Of a stretch of 7,765 nucleotides of DNA, positions 1 to 6,776 are shown one piece after another. The notes beneath the pieces are model-generated. The model saw nothing but the letters and a program-made list of their open reading frames with translations. It ran no database searches and had not been told where the DNA came from. Made by a program: the position numbers and the translations under genes. The stretch is from CAYRZF01 sp964428805 (lineage in GTDB: Bacteria; Methylomirabilota; Methylomirabilia; Rokubacteriales; CSP1-6), in assembly GCA_964428805.1 (NCBI GenBank), contig CAYRZF010000092.1, positions 1-7,765 on the forward strand. Direction: 5' to 3'. Each line of letters opens with the position of its first letter. Within the stretch, counting starts at the first letter, position 1.

Positions 1-1
1 C

Positions 2-403
2 TTCCAGCCCTCGCGCTCGGTGATCCGCGTCCATCTCTTCGACGAGCAGGCCTCCTACGCCCCCTATACCTGTTTTCAGTGCCACGAGGCGTGGTGCATG
101 ACGGCCTGCCCGGTGAACGCGATCGCCATCAACCCCGCCACCGGCGCCAAGGTGGTAGTGGAGCGGACGTGCGTGGGGTGCGCGCTCTGCACGATCGCCT
201 GCCCGTTCGGAACGATCTTCTACAACCCCGACACGAAGAAGGCCTTCAAGTGCAACCTCTGCGAGGGGGACCCGGCCTGCGCCAAAGCGTGTCCCACCGG
301 CGCGATCGTGTACGAAGAGGCGCCCGCCGTGGACTGGATGGCGCCGTGGTCGGAGAAGGTTCACTCGCGCTATCTCGAAGTCGTGGCCGCGGGAGGTGCG
401 TGA
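2..403 (+). CDS. aorA: Polyferredoxin electron-transfer subunit (AorA-like), 5' partial
   Basis: This is a 4Fe-4S ferredoxin-type protein, probably the electron-wire subunit of the aldehyde oxidoreductase encoded next. The visible part has three cysteine groups: C-x2-C-x4-C-x3-CP (codons at 71, 80, 95, 107), C-x2-C-x2-C-x3-CP (170, 179, 188, 200) and C-x2-C-x4-C-x3-CP (251, 260, 275, 287). These are 12 Cys, enough for three clusters. The frame is open to the left edge, and FQPSRS before the GTG at 20 resembles the stretch that follows the first cysteine group in this family. I therefore treat GTG 20 as internal and the gene as 5'-truncated, with a fourth cluster expected off the window. The C-terminal tail (about 310-400) is cluster-free. 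The stop overlaps the next start (TGATG). It could also be a generic HycB/DMSO-reductase-type ferredoxin, but the neighbours favour AorA. Confidence 0.85.
   Translation, partial: FQPSRSVIRVHLFDEQASYAPYTCFQCHEAWCMTACPVNAIAINPATGAKVVVERTCVGCALCTIACPFGTIFYNPDTKKAFKCNLCEGDPACAKACPTGAIVYEEAPAVDWMAPWSEKVHSRYLEVVAAGGA
392..396 (+). promoter_or_regulatory. Ribosome binding site for the aldehyde oxidoreductase gene
   Basis: GGAGG lies 6 nt before the ATG at 403, inside the last codons of the ferredoxin gene. It fixes the start of the oxidoreductase at 403, although the same frame is open upstream to 79. The upstream part of that frame is a shadow of the ferredoxin gene, and the protein from 403 begins with the normal family N-terminus (GWAGKLLRVNLT). 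Confidence 0.75.
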
Positions 404-2247
404 TGGGAGGCTGGGCCGGCAAGCTGCTTCGCGTCAACCTCACGAGCAGGAGATGGGCCGTCGAGCCGCTCAACATGGCCTGGGCCCGGGATTTCATCGG
501 TGGCCGGGGCCTCGCCGCCCGCTACCTCTTCGCCGAGATGGACCCCACGGTGGACGCTCTCTCGCCCCAGAACAAGCTGATCTTCGCGACAGGCCCCCTG
601 ACCGGCACCAACGCGTCGTGTGGAGCCCGCTACATGGTGGTGACGAAGGGAGCTCTGACGGGCGCGATCACCACCTCCAACTCGGGAGGGCACTGGGGCC
701 CCGAGCTGAAATTTGCCGGCTACGACATGGTGATCGTCGAGGGGAAAGCGGCCGAGCCCGTGTACCTCTGGATCTACGATGACGCGGTGGAGATCAAGAA
801 TGCCCGTCACCTCTGGGGGAAGACCACCTGGGAAACGGAGGACATGATTCGGGAGGAGAGCGGCGTCCCCGACGCGGTCGTCGCGTCGATCGGCCCCGCG
901 GGGGAGCGGCTGGTCCGGTTCGCCTGCATCATCAACGACCGCCACCGCGCCGCCGGCCGGTCGGGAGTCGGAGCGGTCATGGGGTCGAAGAACCTGAAAG
1001 CGATCGCCGTTCGGGGCACGCGCGGCGTGACTGTGGCGAACCCCCGGGCATTCCTCGAGGCCACGTGGGCCGCCAAGGCGCGAATGGCCAAGAACCCGGT
1101 GACGGGGAGCGGTCTCGCGCGGTTCGGCACCCTGGCCACCATGGACCCGATCAACGAGGTCGGCGCCCTGCCGACGCACAATCACCAGGGCGGCCAGTTC
1201 GAGGGCGTCAAGCAGATCGGGGCGGGGGCGTTGAAGAAGTCGGGACGGCTTCTGGCCAACAAGGCGTGCTTCGCCTGCACGATCGCGTGCGGCCGGGTGA
1301 CCAAGGTGACCGGCGAGGGCGCGGCGCGCTACATGATCCACACCTCGCGCAAGAACTGGGCCATGGCTGCGGAGGGGCCCGAGTATGAGAACGCTTGGTC
1401 CCTGGGCGCCGACTGCGGCGTCAGCGACCAGGACGCGATCCTCATGGCGAACTACCTCTGCAACGAGCTGGGGATGGACCCGATCTCCCTGGGCGTGACC
1501 ATTGCGGCGGCCATGGAGCTCTTCGAGAAGGGCGTGCTCACGGAGCAGCAGTGCGGCATCGCGTTGAGATTCGGGTCCGGGGAAGCGCTGGTCAAGATGG
1601 TGGAGGAGACCGGCTGGCGGAAGGGGTTCGGGGATGAACTGGCGGAGGGCTCCATGCGTCTGACCACCAAGTTCGGCCACCCGGAGCTGTTCATGGGGGT
1701 CAAGGGGCAGGAGTTCCCGGCGTACGATCCGCGGGGCCTCCAGGGGATGGGGCTCGGCTACGCGACCTCCAACCGGGGGGCCTGTCATCTTCGCGCCTTC
1801 ACCGCCGGCGCGGAGGTTTTCGGCAAGATGGATCGCACCGCCACCGAGGGGAAGGCCGAGCTGACCAAGAAGCTCCAGGACACCGGCGCGGCCGCCTACG
1901 ACGCCCCGGGCCTCTGCTCCTTCGTGGACTCGGCCACGGGTCCCAGGGAAGTGGCGCCGATACTGGCGGCGGCGACGGGGGTCCCGTACACGGTGGAGGA
2001 GATCCTGAAAATCGGTGAGCGCATCCATAACCTCGAGCGGCTCTGGAATCTCCGAGCAGGGTTCACCGCCAAGGACGACACCTTGCCCCAGCGCATGCTC
2101 AGGGAGCCACCTCCCGCCGGGCCGAGCGCTGGCATGGTGAATCGGCTCCCCGAGATGCTGCCCCGCTACTACGAGATCCGGGGATGGGATGCCGAGGGAC
2201 GCCCGACCCCGGCGAAGCTGGCCGAGCTGGGGCTCGCCACAATATGA
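403..2247 (+). CDS. aorB: Tungsten-type aldehyde:ferredoxin oxidoreductase (AorB-like)
   Basis: This 614-residue protein belongs to the AOR family, whose members carry a W (or Mo) bis-pyranopterin and one 4Fe-4S cluster and interconvert aldehydes and carboxylic acids with low-potential electrons. The N-terminal AFOR domain spans about residues 5-210 and includes Arg76 (GARY) and Asn93 (SNSGG). From memory, these match pterin-contact residues at the same numbers in Pyrococcus furiosus AOR. The C-terminal domain has the cluster ligands C289-x2-C292-x3-C296 and Cys505 in the DAPGLC motif (500-505). Glu327 (in PEYE) and His462 (RGACH) align with the active-site Glu/His pair. Length is normal for the family. 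The stop overlaps the next gene's start by 4 nt (ATGA). The substrate cannot be read from sequence. BamB-type benzoyl-CoA reductase subunits are relatives, but the AorA/AorC neighbours argue for an aldehyde oxidoreductase. A MoaD-like or cofactor gene, often nearby, is not in the window. Confidence 0.93.
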   Translation: MGGWAGKLLRVNLTSRRWAVEPLNMAWARDFIGGRGLAARYLFAEMDPTVDALSPQNKLIFATGPLTGTNASCGARYMVVTKGALTGAITTSNSGGHWGPELKFAGYDMVIVEGKAAEPVYLWIYDDAVEIKNARHLWGKTTWETEDMIREESGVPDAVVASIGPAGERLVRFACIINDRHRAAGRSGVGAVMGSKNLKAIAVRGTRGVTVANPRAFLEATWAAKARMAKNPVTGSGLARFGTLATMDPINEVGALPTHNHQGGQFEGVKQIGAGALKKSGRLLANKACFACTIACGRVTKVTGEGAARYMIHTSRKNWAMAAEGPEYENAWSLGADCGVSDQDAILMANYLCNELGMDPISLGVTIAAAMELFEKGVLTEQQCGIALRFGSGEALVKMVEETGWRKGFGDELAEGSMRLTTKFGHPELFMGVKGQEFPAYDPRGLQGMGLGYATSNRGACHLRAFTAGAEVFGKMDRTATEGKAELTKKLQDTGAAAYDAPGLCSFVDSATGPREVAPILAAATGVPYTVEEILKIGERIHNLERLWNLRAGFTAKDDTLPQRMLREPPPAGPSAGMVNRLPEMLPRYYEIRGWDAEGRPTPAKLAELGLATI

Positions 2248-3623
2248 AACGACACGTCGTTGTAGGCGGCGGGCCGGCGGGGATCTTTGCCATCGAGACG
2301 ATCCGCGATCTGGCGCCCGACGACGAGATCATCCTGATCTCCGACGAGCCGGCGTACTCCCGCATGGTGCTTCCGTACTTCATGGCCGGGGAAATCCCCG
2401 AGGAGCACGTTTTCACGGGGAAGGACCGGTACTTCGAGCAGCTCAATGTCAAGACGTTGGCAACGCGCGTCAGCGCGGTTGACGCGAAGGGGAAGATTCT
2501 CACTCTGGCCGACAAGCCCACGATTCCCTTCGACACCCTCCTGATCGCCACCGGGTCGTCCCCGCTCAAGGTGGACATTCCGGGCGCGACGGGCCCGGGC
2601 GTTTCGAATCTATGGACGCTCGGTGACGCCCGTGCGATCCTCTCCCGAATCAACGGCAAGAAGGCCCGGGTCGTGTTCGTCGGCGCCGGGTTCATCGGCT
2701 TCATCGTCCTGAACGCCCTGGCCAAGGTCGGCTGTGAGCTCTCGGTGGTGGAGGTGGAGCCTCAGATCCTCCCGCGGATGCTCGACCGTCGGAGCGCCGA
2801 GCTGGCGACGGCTTGGCTCGCGAAAAAGGGGATTGCCTGCCACGTCGGGGTCCGAGCCACTGAGATCGGTGACCGAGCCGGCCAGAAGGTGGTCACGCTC
2901 TCCGACGGGCGGACGCTGACCTGTGACCTCGTGGTGATCGCCGTAGGCGTGAAGCCCAACATGGACCTCGTGAAAGGCTCGGGGATCAGGACGGGTTACG
3001 GAATCCTGGTGGACGACCACCTCAGGACGAACGTCTCCGACATTTATGCCGCGGGGGACGTGGCGGAGGGGACCGACCTCTCGACAGGCAACCCGGCGGT
3101 CCACGCGATCCAGCCCACGGCGGTGGAGCACGGGCGGGTGGCTGGGGCCAACATGGCGGGGCGGCCGATCGTGTACGCGGGCAGCCTCAGCATGAATATC
3201 CTGGACGTGGTCAAACTTCAGGCCGCTTCCTTCGGCCTCTGGCGAAGCGACGGCCGCGAGACGACCGTGGTGGAGAACCCCTCGCGCCAGTTCTACCGCA
3301 AGCTCGTCTGGGACGGGGATCGGATCATCGGGGCCATCTTCCTCGGGCCGGCCACCGACGTGGCGCTGCTGAACGACATGGGGATGGTCAAGGGGCTCAT
3401 CCAGACCAAGACCCCGCTGGGCGAGTGGAAGGCCTACATCCAGAAAAACCCGATGGACATCCGCCGTCCCTACGTGGCCTCCCGGGTGGCCGTGACACTG
3501 CTGGATCAGACGCTGCTCGGAGCCGAGACCGGCGAGCGTCGTTATCGATACCAGGACGCGGGACCCGACTCCAAGCCGACGGCTGCCCATACCATCTTCG
3601 TCTCCACCAAGCCTTCGGGGTGA
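2244..3623 (+). CDS. aorC: FAD/NAD(P)-dependent oxidoreductase subunit (AorC-like)
   Basis: This is a 459-residue pyridine-nucleotide-disulfide-oxidoreductase-fold flavoprotein, likely the subunit that passes electrons between the ferredoxin/W subunits and NAD(P). The FAD Rossmann motif GGGPAG is at residues 8-13. The NAD-binding GAGFIG is at 147-152, and acidic Glu170 at the end of the following strand favours NAD+ over NADP+. The second FAD motif, YAAGD, ends at Asp272. Around residue 40 the sequence is SRMVLPYF, with no redox-active Cys, so it is not a CoA-disulfide reductase or NADH peroxidase. This stretch resembles the NirB and rubredoxin-reductase types. ATG 2244 was chosen because it overlaps the upstream stop (ATGA) and directly precedes the first beta strand; the open frame back to 2184 is a shadow. 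There is no strong Shine-Dalgarno site, so translation is probably coupled. It is slightly longer than the roughly 46-kDa AorC because of a C-terminal extension of about 35-40 residues. Confidence 0.88.
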   Translation: MKRHVVVGGGPAGIFAIETIRDLAPDDEIILISDEPAYSRMVLPYFMAGEIPEEHVFTGKDRYFEQLNVKTLATRVSAVDAKGKILTLADKPTIPFDTLLIATGSSPLKVDIPGATGPGVSNLWTLGDARAILSRINGKKARVVFVGAGFIGFIVLNALAKVGCELSVVEVEPQILPRMLDRRSAELATAWLAKKGIACHVGVRATEIGDRAGQKVVTLSDGRTLTCDLVVIAVGVKPNMDLVKGSGIRTGYGILVDDHLRTNVSDIYAAGDVAEGTDLSTGNPAVHAIQPTAVEHGRVAGANMAGRPIVYAGSLSMNILDVVKLQAASFGLWRSDGRETTVVENPSRQFYRKLVWDGDRIIGAIFLGPATDVALLNDMGMVKGLIQTKTPLGEWKAYIQKNPMDIRRPYVASRVAVTLLDQTLLGAETGERRYRYQDAGPDSKPTAAHTIFVSTKPSG

Positions 3624-4524
3624 ACGACCTCCGGCCGCTCGACGCGTTCCGGTCGCCGCGGTTCGGCCAGCCGCCGACCTTCATGCGCCTGCCCCACGTT
3701 CGGGACCCCGAGCGGCTGGACGTCGGGCTGGTCGGGATCCCCTACGATGGCGGCACGTCCTACCGACCGGGCGCCCGCTTCGGGCCGCGCGCGGTCCGCG
3801 ATCAATCGGCCCTGATCCGTCCCTGGAATCCAGTCCTGAACGTCTCTCCCTTCGAGAAGCTCCGGGTCGCCGACTACGGCGACGTGGACGTGGTTCCGAT
3901 CTCCATCGAGCGGACCTACGAGGCGGTGGAGCGTGAGATCGAGCGCCTGCTCGGGCACGGCGTGATCCCTGTCTCGGTGGGAGGAGACCACTCGGTGACC
4001 CTGCCGATTCTCCGGGCCGTTGCCAGGCGACACGGACCGGTGGGACTGGTCCATTTCGACGCCCACCCGGATACCTGGGACGAGTACTTCGGCTCCAAGC
4101 ACTTCCACGGAACCCAGTTCCGCCGGGCGGTGGAGGAGCGTCTCATCGACCCGCGGCGGACCATCCAGATCGGAATCCGCGGCCCCCTCTACGGTCCCGG
4201 GGACTTCGACTTCCACGCCGAGCACGGGCTCGAGGTGGTCCGGATCGAAGCCGTGAAGGAGCGCGGGATCGGGTGGGTGAGCGATCGGCTCCGACGGCTG
4301 GCGGGCGGGCCGGTCTACTGCTCCTTCGACATTGACGCCGTGGATCCGGCCTACGCCCCGGGGACGGGGACGCCCGAAGTCGGCGGCCTCACGGCCTACG
4401 AGGCCGTGAGCCTCGTGCGAGCCCTTCAGGGACTCACGCTCGTCGGGGCCGACGTTGTGGAGGTCTCGCCGCTCTACGACGGACCGGGGCAGGTGACGGC
4501 GCTTCTCGCCGCGAACCTCCTCTT
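3620..4524 (+). CDS. speB: Agmatinase-family ureohydrolase (3' end lost in assembly gap)
   Basis: This is a binuclear-manganese ureohydrolase (arginase/agmatinase fold) that cleaves a guanidino group to give urea and an amine; for agmatine the product is putrescine. All six metal ligands are visible: His124 (GGDHS), Asp147, His149 and Asp151 (DAHPD), and Asp237 and Asp239 (DID). HGT at 163-165 is typical of the agmatinase branch rather than arginase. The GTG start at 3620 overlaps the previous stop (GTGA), and the protein from there (MNDLRPLDAF) is full length at its N-terminus. The frame upstream to 3425 is a shadow. The visible 301 residues end in LAANLLF, so probably only 10-25 C-terminal residues are missing. 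The family also includes guanidinobutyrase, guanidinopropionase, proclavaminate amidinohydrolase and guanidine hydrolase, so the substrate and the speB symbol are provisional. Its coupling to the aldehyde oxidoreductase genes is unusual. Confidence 0.88.
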
Positions 4525-4624
4525 NNNNNNNNNNNNNNNNNNNNNNNNNNNNNNNNNNNNNNNNNNNNNNNNNNNNNNNNNNNNNNNNNNNNNNNNNNNN
4601 NNNNNNNNNNNNNNNNNNNNNNNN
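4525..4624. other. Assembly gap, 100 N
   Basis: The gap is exactly 100 N, the conventional filler for a scaffold join of unknown length. It hides the 3' end of the ureohydrolase gene and probably the -35 element of the next promoter. Other genes could lie here, so the two blocks of the window should not be assumed to be truly adjacent. Open frames running through the N on either strand are meaningless. Confidence 0.98.
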
Positions 4625-4634
4625 GTCCACGCTG

Positions 4635-4643
4635 TGGTATAGT
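4635..4643 (+). promoter_or_regulatory. Extended -10 promoter element for the NfeD-slipin unit
   Basis: TGGTATAGT is a TGn extended -10 followed by TATAGT, which matches TATAAT at 5 of 6 positions. It sits 19 nt before the ATG at 4663, giving a short leader (start predicted near 4650) that overlaps the ribosome binding site AAGGA at 4651-4655. The -35 region falls in the N gap and cannot be assessed. The call rests on the -10 match and position only. Confidence 0.5.
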
Positions 4644-4662
4644 CAAGCCGAAGGATCCAGTC

Positions 4663-5955
4663 ATGAAACGGCTGCTGATGCTGTCCCTTTTTTTCCCCTT
4701 CCTTGCCTTCGGGCCGAGCCCTGCCTGGGCTGCCCAGCCTGTCTCGCTCATCCAGATCGAAGGGGTCATCACTCCGATCACCCTCCGCCTGATCTCCACG
4801 GCCATTGACCGCGCCCAGGCGGAGCGGGCCCAGGCCTTGGTGATCCAGCTCGACACCCCGGGCGGCCTTGAGCGCTCCATGCGCGCGATCGTCCAGAGGG
4901 AATTGAACTCCGAGGTCCCGGTCATCGTTTTCGTGAGCCCGACAGGCGCTCGCGCAGCCTCGGCCGGCATGTTCATTACGATGGCGGGCCACGTGGCGGC
5001 CATGGCGCCGGCCACCAACATCGGGGCGGCCCATCCCGTGGCGGTGGGAGGCGGGCAGATCGACAAGGTGAGCGCGAAGAAGATCGAGAACGACGTCGCG
5101 GCGTTCGCCCGAACCATCGCCACCGAGCGGGGGCGGAACGCCGAGTGGGCTGAGAAGGCCGTGCGCTCCTCCATCTCCGCCACGGAGCGGGAGGCGGTGA
5201 AGCTCAAAGTGGTGGATCTCATCGCCGAGAACGTCTCCGATCTCCTGGTGAAGATCGACGGCAGGACGGTGAAGACTGTCAAGGGAACAGTCACGCTCCG
5301 GACCGCGGATGCTCCGGTTAAGAAAGTCGAAATCGGCTTCCGCGACAAGTTCCTGAACCTCATCACCGACCCCAACATCGCCTACATCCTGATGATGATG
5401 GGGATGCTCGGGCTTTTCTTCGAGCTGTCCAGCCCGGGCGTGATCCTCCCCGGCGTCGTGGGGGGGATCAGCCTCATCCTGGCTTTCTTCGCCTTCCAGA
5501 GCCTGCCGATCAACTATGCGGGGCTGCTCTTGATCCTCTTCGGTGTTGTTCTCTTGATCGCCGAGATCAAGGTGGTGAGTCACGGCGTGCTGACCATCGG
5601 CGGCATCATCTCGATGATCCTCGGCTCCCTCATGCTGTTCGAAGCGCCCGAGGCCGATCTGCGGGTCTCGTGGTGGGTGATCCTGCCGACCGTCGGGACG
5701 ACGGCGGCGATCTTCGCCTTCGCGGTGACCGCCGGTGTCCGCGCCCTCTACCAGAAACCCTCCACGGGTGAGTACGGGCTGATCGGCCAGGTGGGGATGG
5801 CCCGCTCGCCCCTGGCCCCGGCCGGGCAGGTGTTCATTCAGGGCGAGCTCTGGCAGGCCGTGGCCGAGAACGGGGCGGTGGCCGAGGGGGAGCCGGTGAA
5901 GGTGACCGCCGTCGAGGGGCTGACCTTGAAGGTGACGAAGGCGACCGGAGCCTAG
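4663..5955 (+). CDS. nfeD: NfeD-family membrane serine protease (full-length, ClpP-like domain)
   Basis: This 430-residue protein is a full-length NfeD (long form), a membrane protease that works with stomatin-like proteins; the archaeal homologue PH1510 cleaves its partner stomatin. A signal peptide (MKRLL... ending AWA, residues 1-23) directs the protease domain outside the cytoplasm. The ClpP/SppA-like domain (about 26-200) shows TPGG at 65-68, nucleophile Ser100 in ASAG, and Lys140 before IEND, spaced like the Ser-Lys dyad of PH1510. About four to five hydrophobic segments follow (roughly 240-358), then a C-terminal NfeD OB-fold domain (about 370-428). ATG 4663 is preceded by AAGGA with 7-nt spacing. 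The stop TAG overlaps the Shine-Dalgarno site of the slipin gene. Truncated NfeD forms lack the protease half; this one is complete. Confidence 0.92.
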   Translation: MKRLLMLSLFFPFLAFGPSPAWAAQPVSLIQIEGVITPITLRLISTAIDRAQAERAQALVIQLDTPGGLERSMRAIVQRELNSEVPVIVFVSPTGARAASAGMFITMAGHVAAMAPATNIGAAHPVAVGGGQIDKVSAKKIENDVAAFARTIATERGRNAEWAEKAVRSSISATEREAVKLKVVDLIAENVSDLLVKIDGRTVKTVKGTVTLRTADAPVKKVEIGFRDKFLNLITDPNIAYILMMMGMLGLFFELSSPGVILPGVVGGISLILAFFAFQSLPINYAGLLLILFGVVLLIAEIKVVSHGVLTIGGIISMILGSLMLFEAPEADLRVSWWVILPTVGTTAAIFAFAVTAGVRALYQKPSTGEYGLIGQVGMARSPLAPAGQVFIQGELWQAVAENGAVAEGEPVKVTAVEGLTLKVTKATGA

Positions 5956-5959
5956 GAGG
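5954..5959 (+). promoter_or_regulatory. Ribosome binding site of the slipin gene
   Basis: A perfect AGGAGG overlaps the nfeD stop codon (TAG at 5953-5955) and lies 5 nt before the ATG at 5965. It supports that start and suggests that ribosomes finishing nfeD help initiate the slipin gene. Confidence 0.8.
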
Positions 5960-5964
5960 GCGCT

Positions 5965-6771
5965 ATGTTCGGTCTCGAATGGCTGTTCAGTTTTGTTCCC
6001 GTCGTCGTAATCGTCCTGTTCATCATCGGCTCCTCGGTCCGGATCCTCCGGGAGTACGAGCGGGGCGTCATCTTTCGGCTCGGAAAGAAAGCCCGGTCGA
6101 TCTTCAACCCCGGCGGCGCCGGCCTGGGCCCCGGCCTCCTCCTCCTGATCCCCTTCGTGGACAAGATGGTGAAGGTGAGCCTCCGCACCGTGGCCATGGA
6201 CGTGCCGCCGCAGGACGTGATCACCCGGGACAACGTCTCGATCAAGGTGAACGCGGTGATCTACTTCCGGGTGATCGATCCGGAAAAGGCGATCATCCAG
6301 GTGGAGGACTACCTCTACGCCACCTCCCAGATGGCCCAGACGACGCTCAGGAGCGTCCTCGGCCAGCAAGAGCTGGACGACCTCCTCGCGGCCCGCGACA
6401 AGATCAACCAGCAGCTCCAGAAGATCATCGACGAGCATACCGATCCCTGGGGGGTCAAAGTGTCCACCGTGGAGGTCAAGCACATCGACCTGCCGCAGGA
6501 CATGCAGCGGGCGATGGCCAAGCAGGCCGAGGCCGAGCGCGAGCGCCGCGCCAAGGTGATCAACGCCGATGGTGAATTCCAGGCCTCCGCCAAGCTCTCG
6601 GAGGCCGCCGAGGTGCTGTCGCGGTACCCGATCGCCATCCAGCTCCGCTTCCTTCAGACCATGCGGGAGGTGGCCTCGGAACGGAACACGACGACCTTCT
6701 TCCCGGTTCCCATCGACCTCGTCGCGCCGTTCCTCCGCGGGGCGGCCCCCTCGGAATCCGGCAAGCCCTGA
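5965..6771 (+). CDS. Slipin / stomatin-like SPFH-domain membrane protein
   Basis: This 268-residue stomatin/prohibitin-family protein is the usual partner of NfeD. It has one N-terminal membrane segment (about residues 5-24), then the SPFH domain (about 27-190) with the recognisable YERGVIFRLG entry, VSLRTVAMDVPPQ, and the DLPQDMQRAMAKQAEAERERRAK helix start. A charged coiled-coil stretch follows (about 180-215), then the C-terminal region with YPIAIQLRFLQTM. Homologues assemble into membrane-associated oligomers that organise microdomains and membrane-protein turnover. A small stretch around residues 41-55 (NPGGAGLG) is longer than in most slipins. The gene starts 9 nt after nfeD with a perfect Shine-Dalgarno site and ends 5 nt before panC. 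Some annotations would call it HflK/HflC-like; the NfeD neighbour and single-gene arrangement favour slipin. Confidence 0.92.
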   Translation: MFGLEWLFSFVPVVVIVLFIIGSSVRILREYERGVIFRLGKKARSIFNPGGAGLGPGLLLLIPFVDKMVKVSLRTVAMDVPPQDVITRDNVSIKVNAVIYFRVIDPEKAIIQVEDYLYATSQMAQTTLRSVLGQQELDDLLAARDKINQQLQKIIDEHTDPWGVKVSTVEVKHIDLPQDMQRAMAKQAEAERERRAKVINADGEFQASAKLSEAAEVLSRYPIAIQLRFLQTMREVASERNTTTFFPVPIDLVAPFLRGAAPSESGKP

Positions 6772-6776
6772 GCGGG

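Noticed and set aside
79..402. Possible N-terminal extension of the aldehyde oxidoreductase, open in frame from an ATG at 79
   Set aside because: The extension is Arg/Gly-rich and overlaps the ferredoxin gene out of frame. ATG 403 has a Shine-Dalgarno site and starts the normal family N-terminus.
370..2028. 552-residue open frame on the - strand opposite the aldehyde oxidoreductase gene
   Set aside because: It is rich in Arg, Gly, His and Pro with no domain I recognise. It lies antisense to a clear enzyme gene and is a typical by-product of GC-rich codons.
2184..2243. Possible 20-residue N-terminal extension of the flavoprotein
   Set aside because: It overlaps the end of the oxidoreductase gene. 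ATG 2244 places the FAD-binding motif at the usual distance from the N-terminus.
2610..3590. 326-residue open frame on the - strand opposite the flavoprotein gene
   Set aside because: It is an antisense shadow in GC-rich DNA with no recognisable motif or ribosome binding site.
3425..3619. Possible N-terminal extension of the ureohydrolase
   Set aside because: This part is a frame-shifted reading of the end of the flavoprotein gene. The family N-terminus begins at the GTG at 3620, which overlaps the upstream stop.
4474..6483. 669-residue open frame on the - strand opposite nfeD and the slipin gene
   Set aside because: It runs through the 100-N gap and has a low-complexity Asp/His/Glu/Gly-rich composition. 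It is antisense to two well-recognised genes and shows no family motif.
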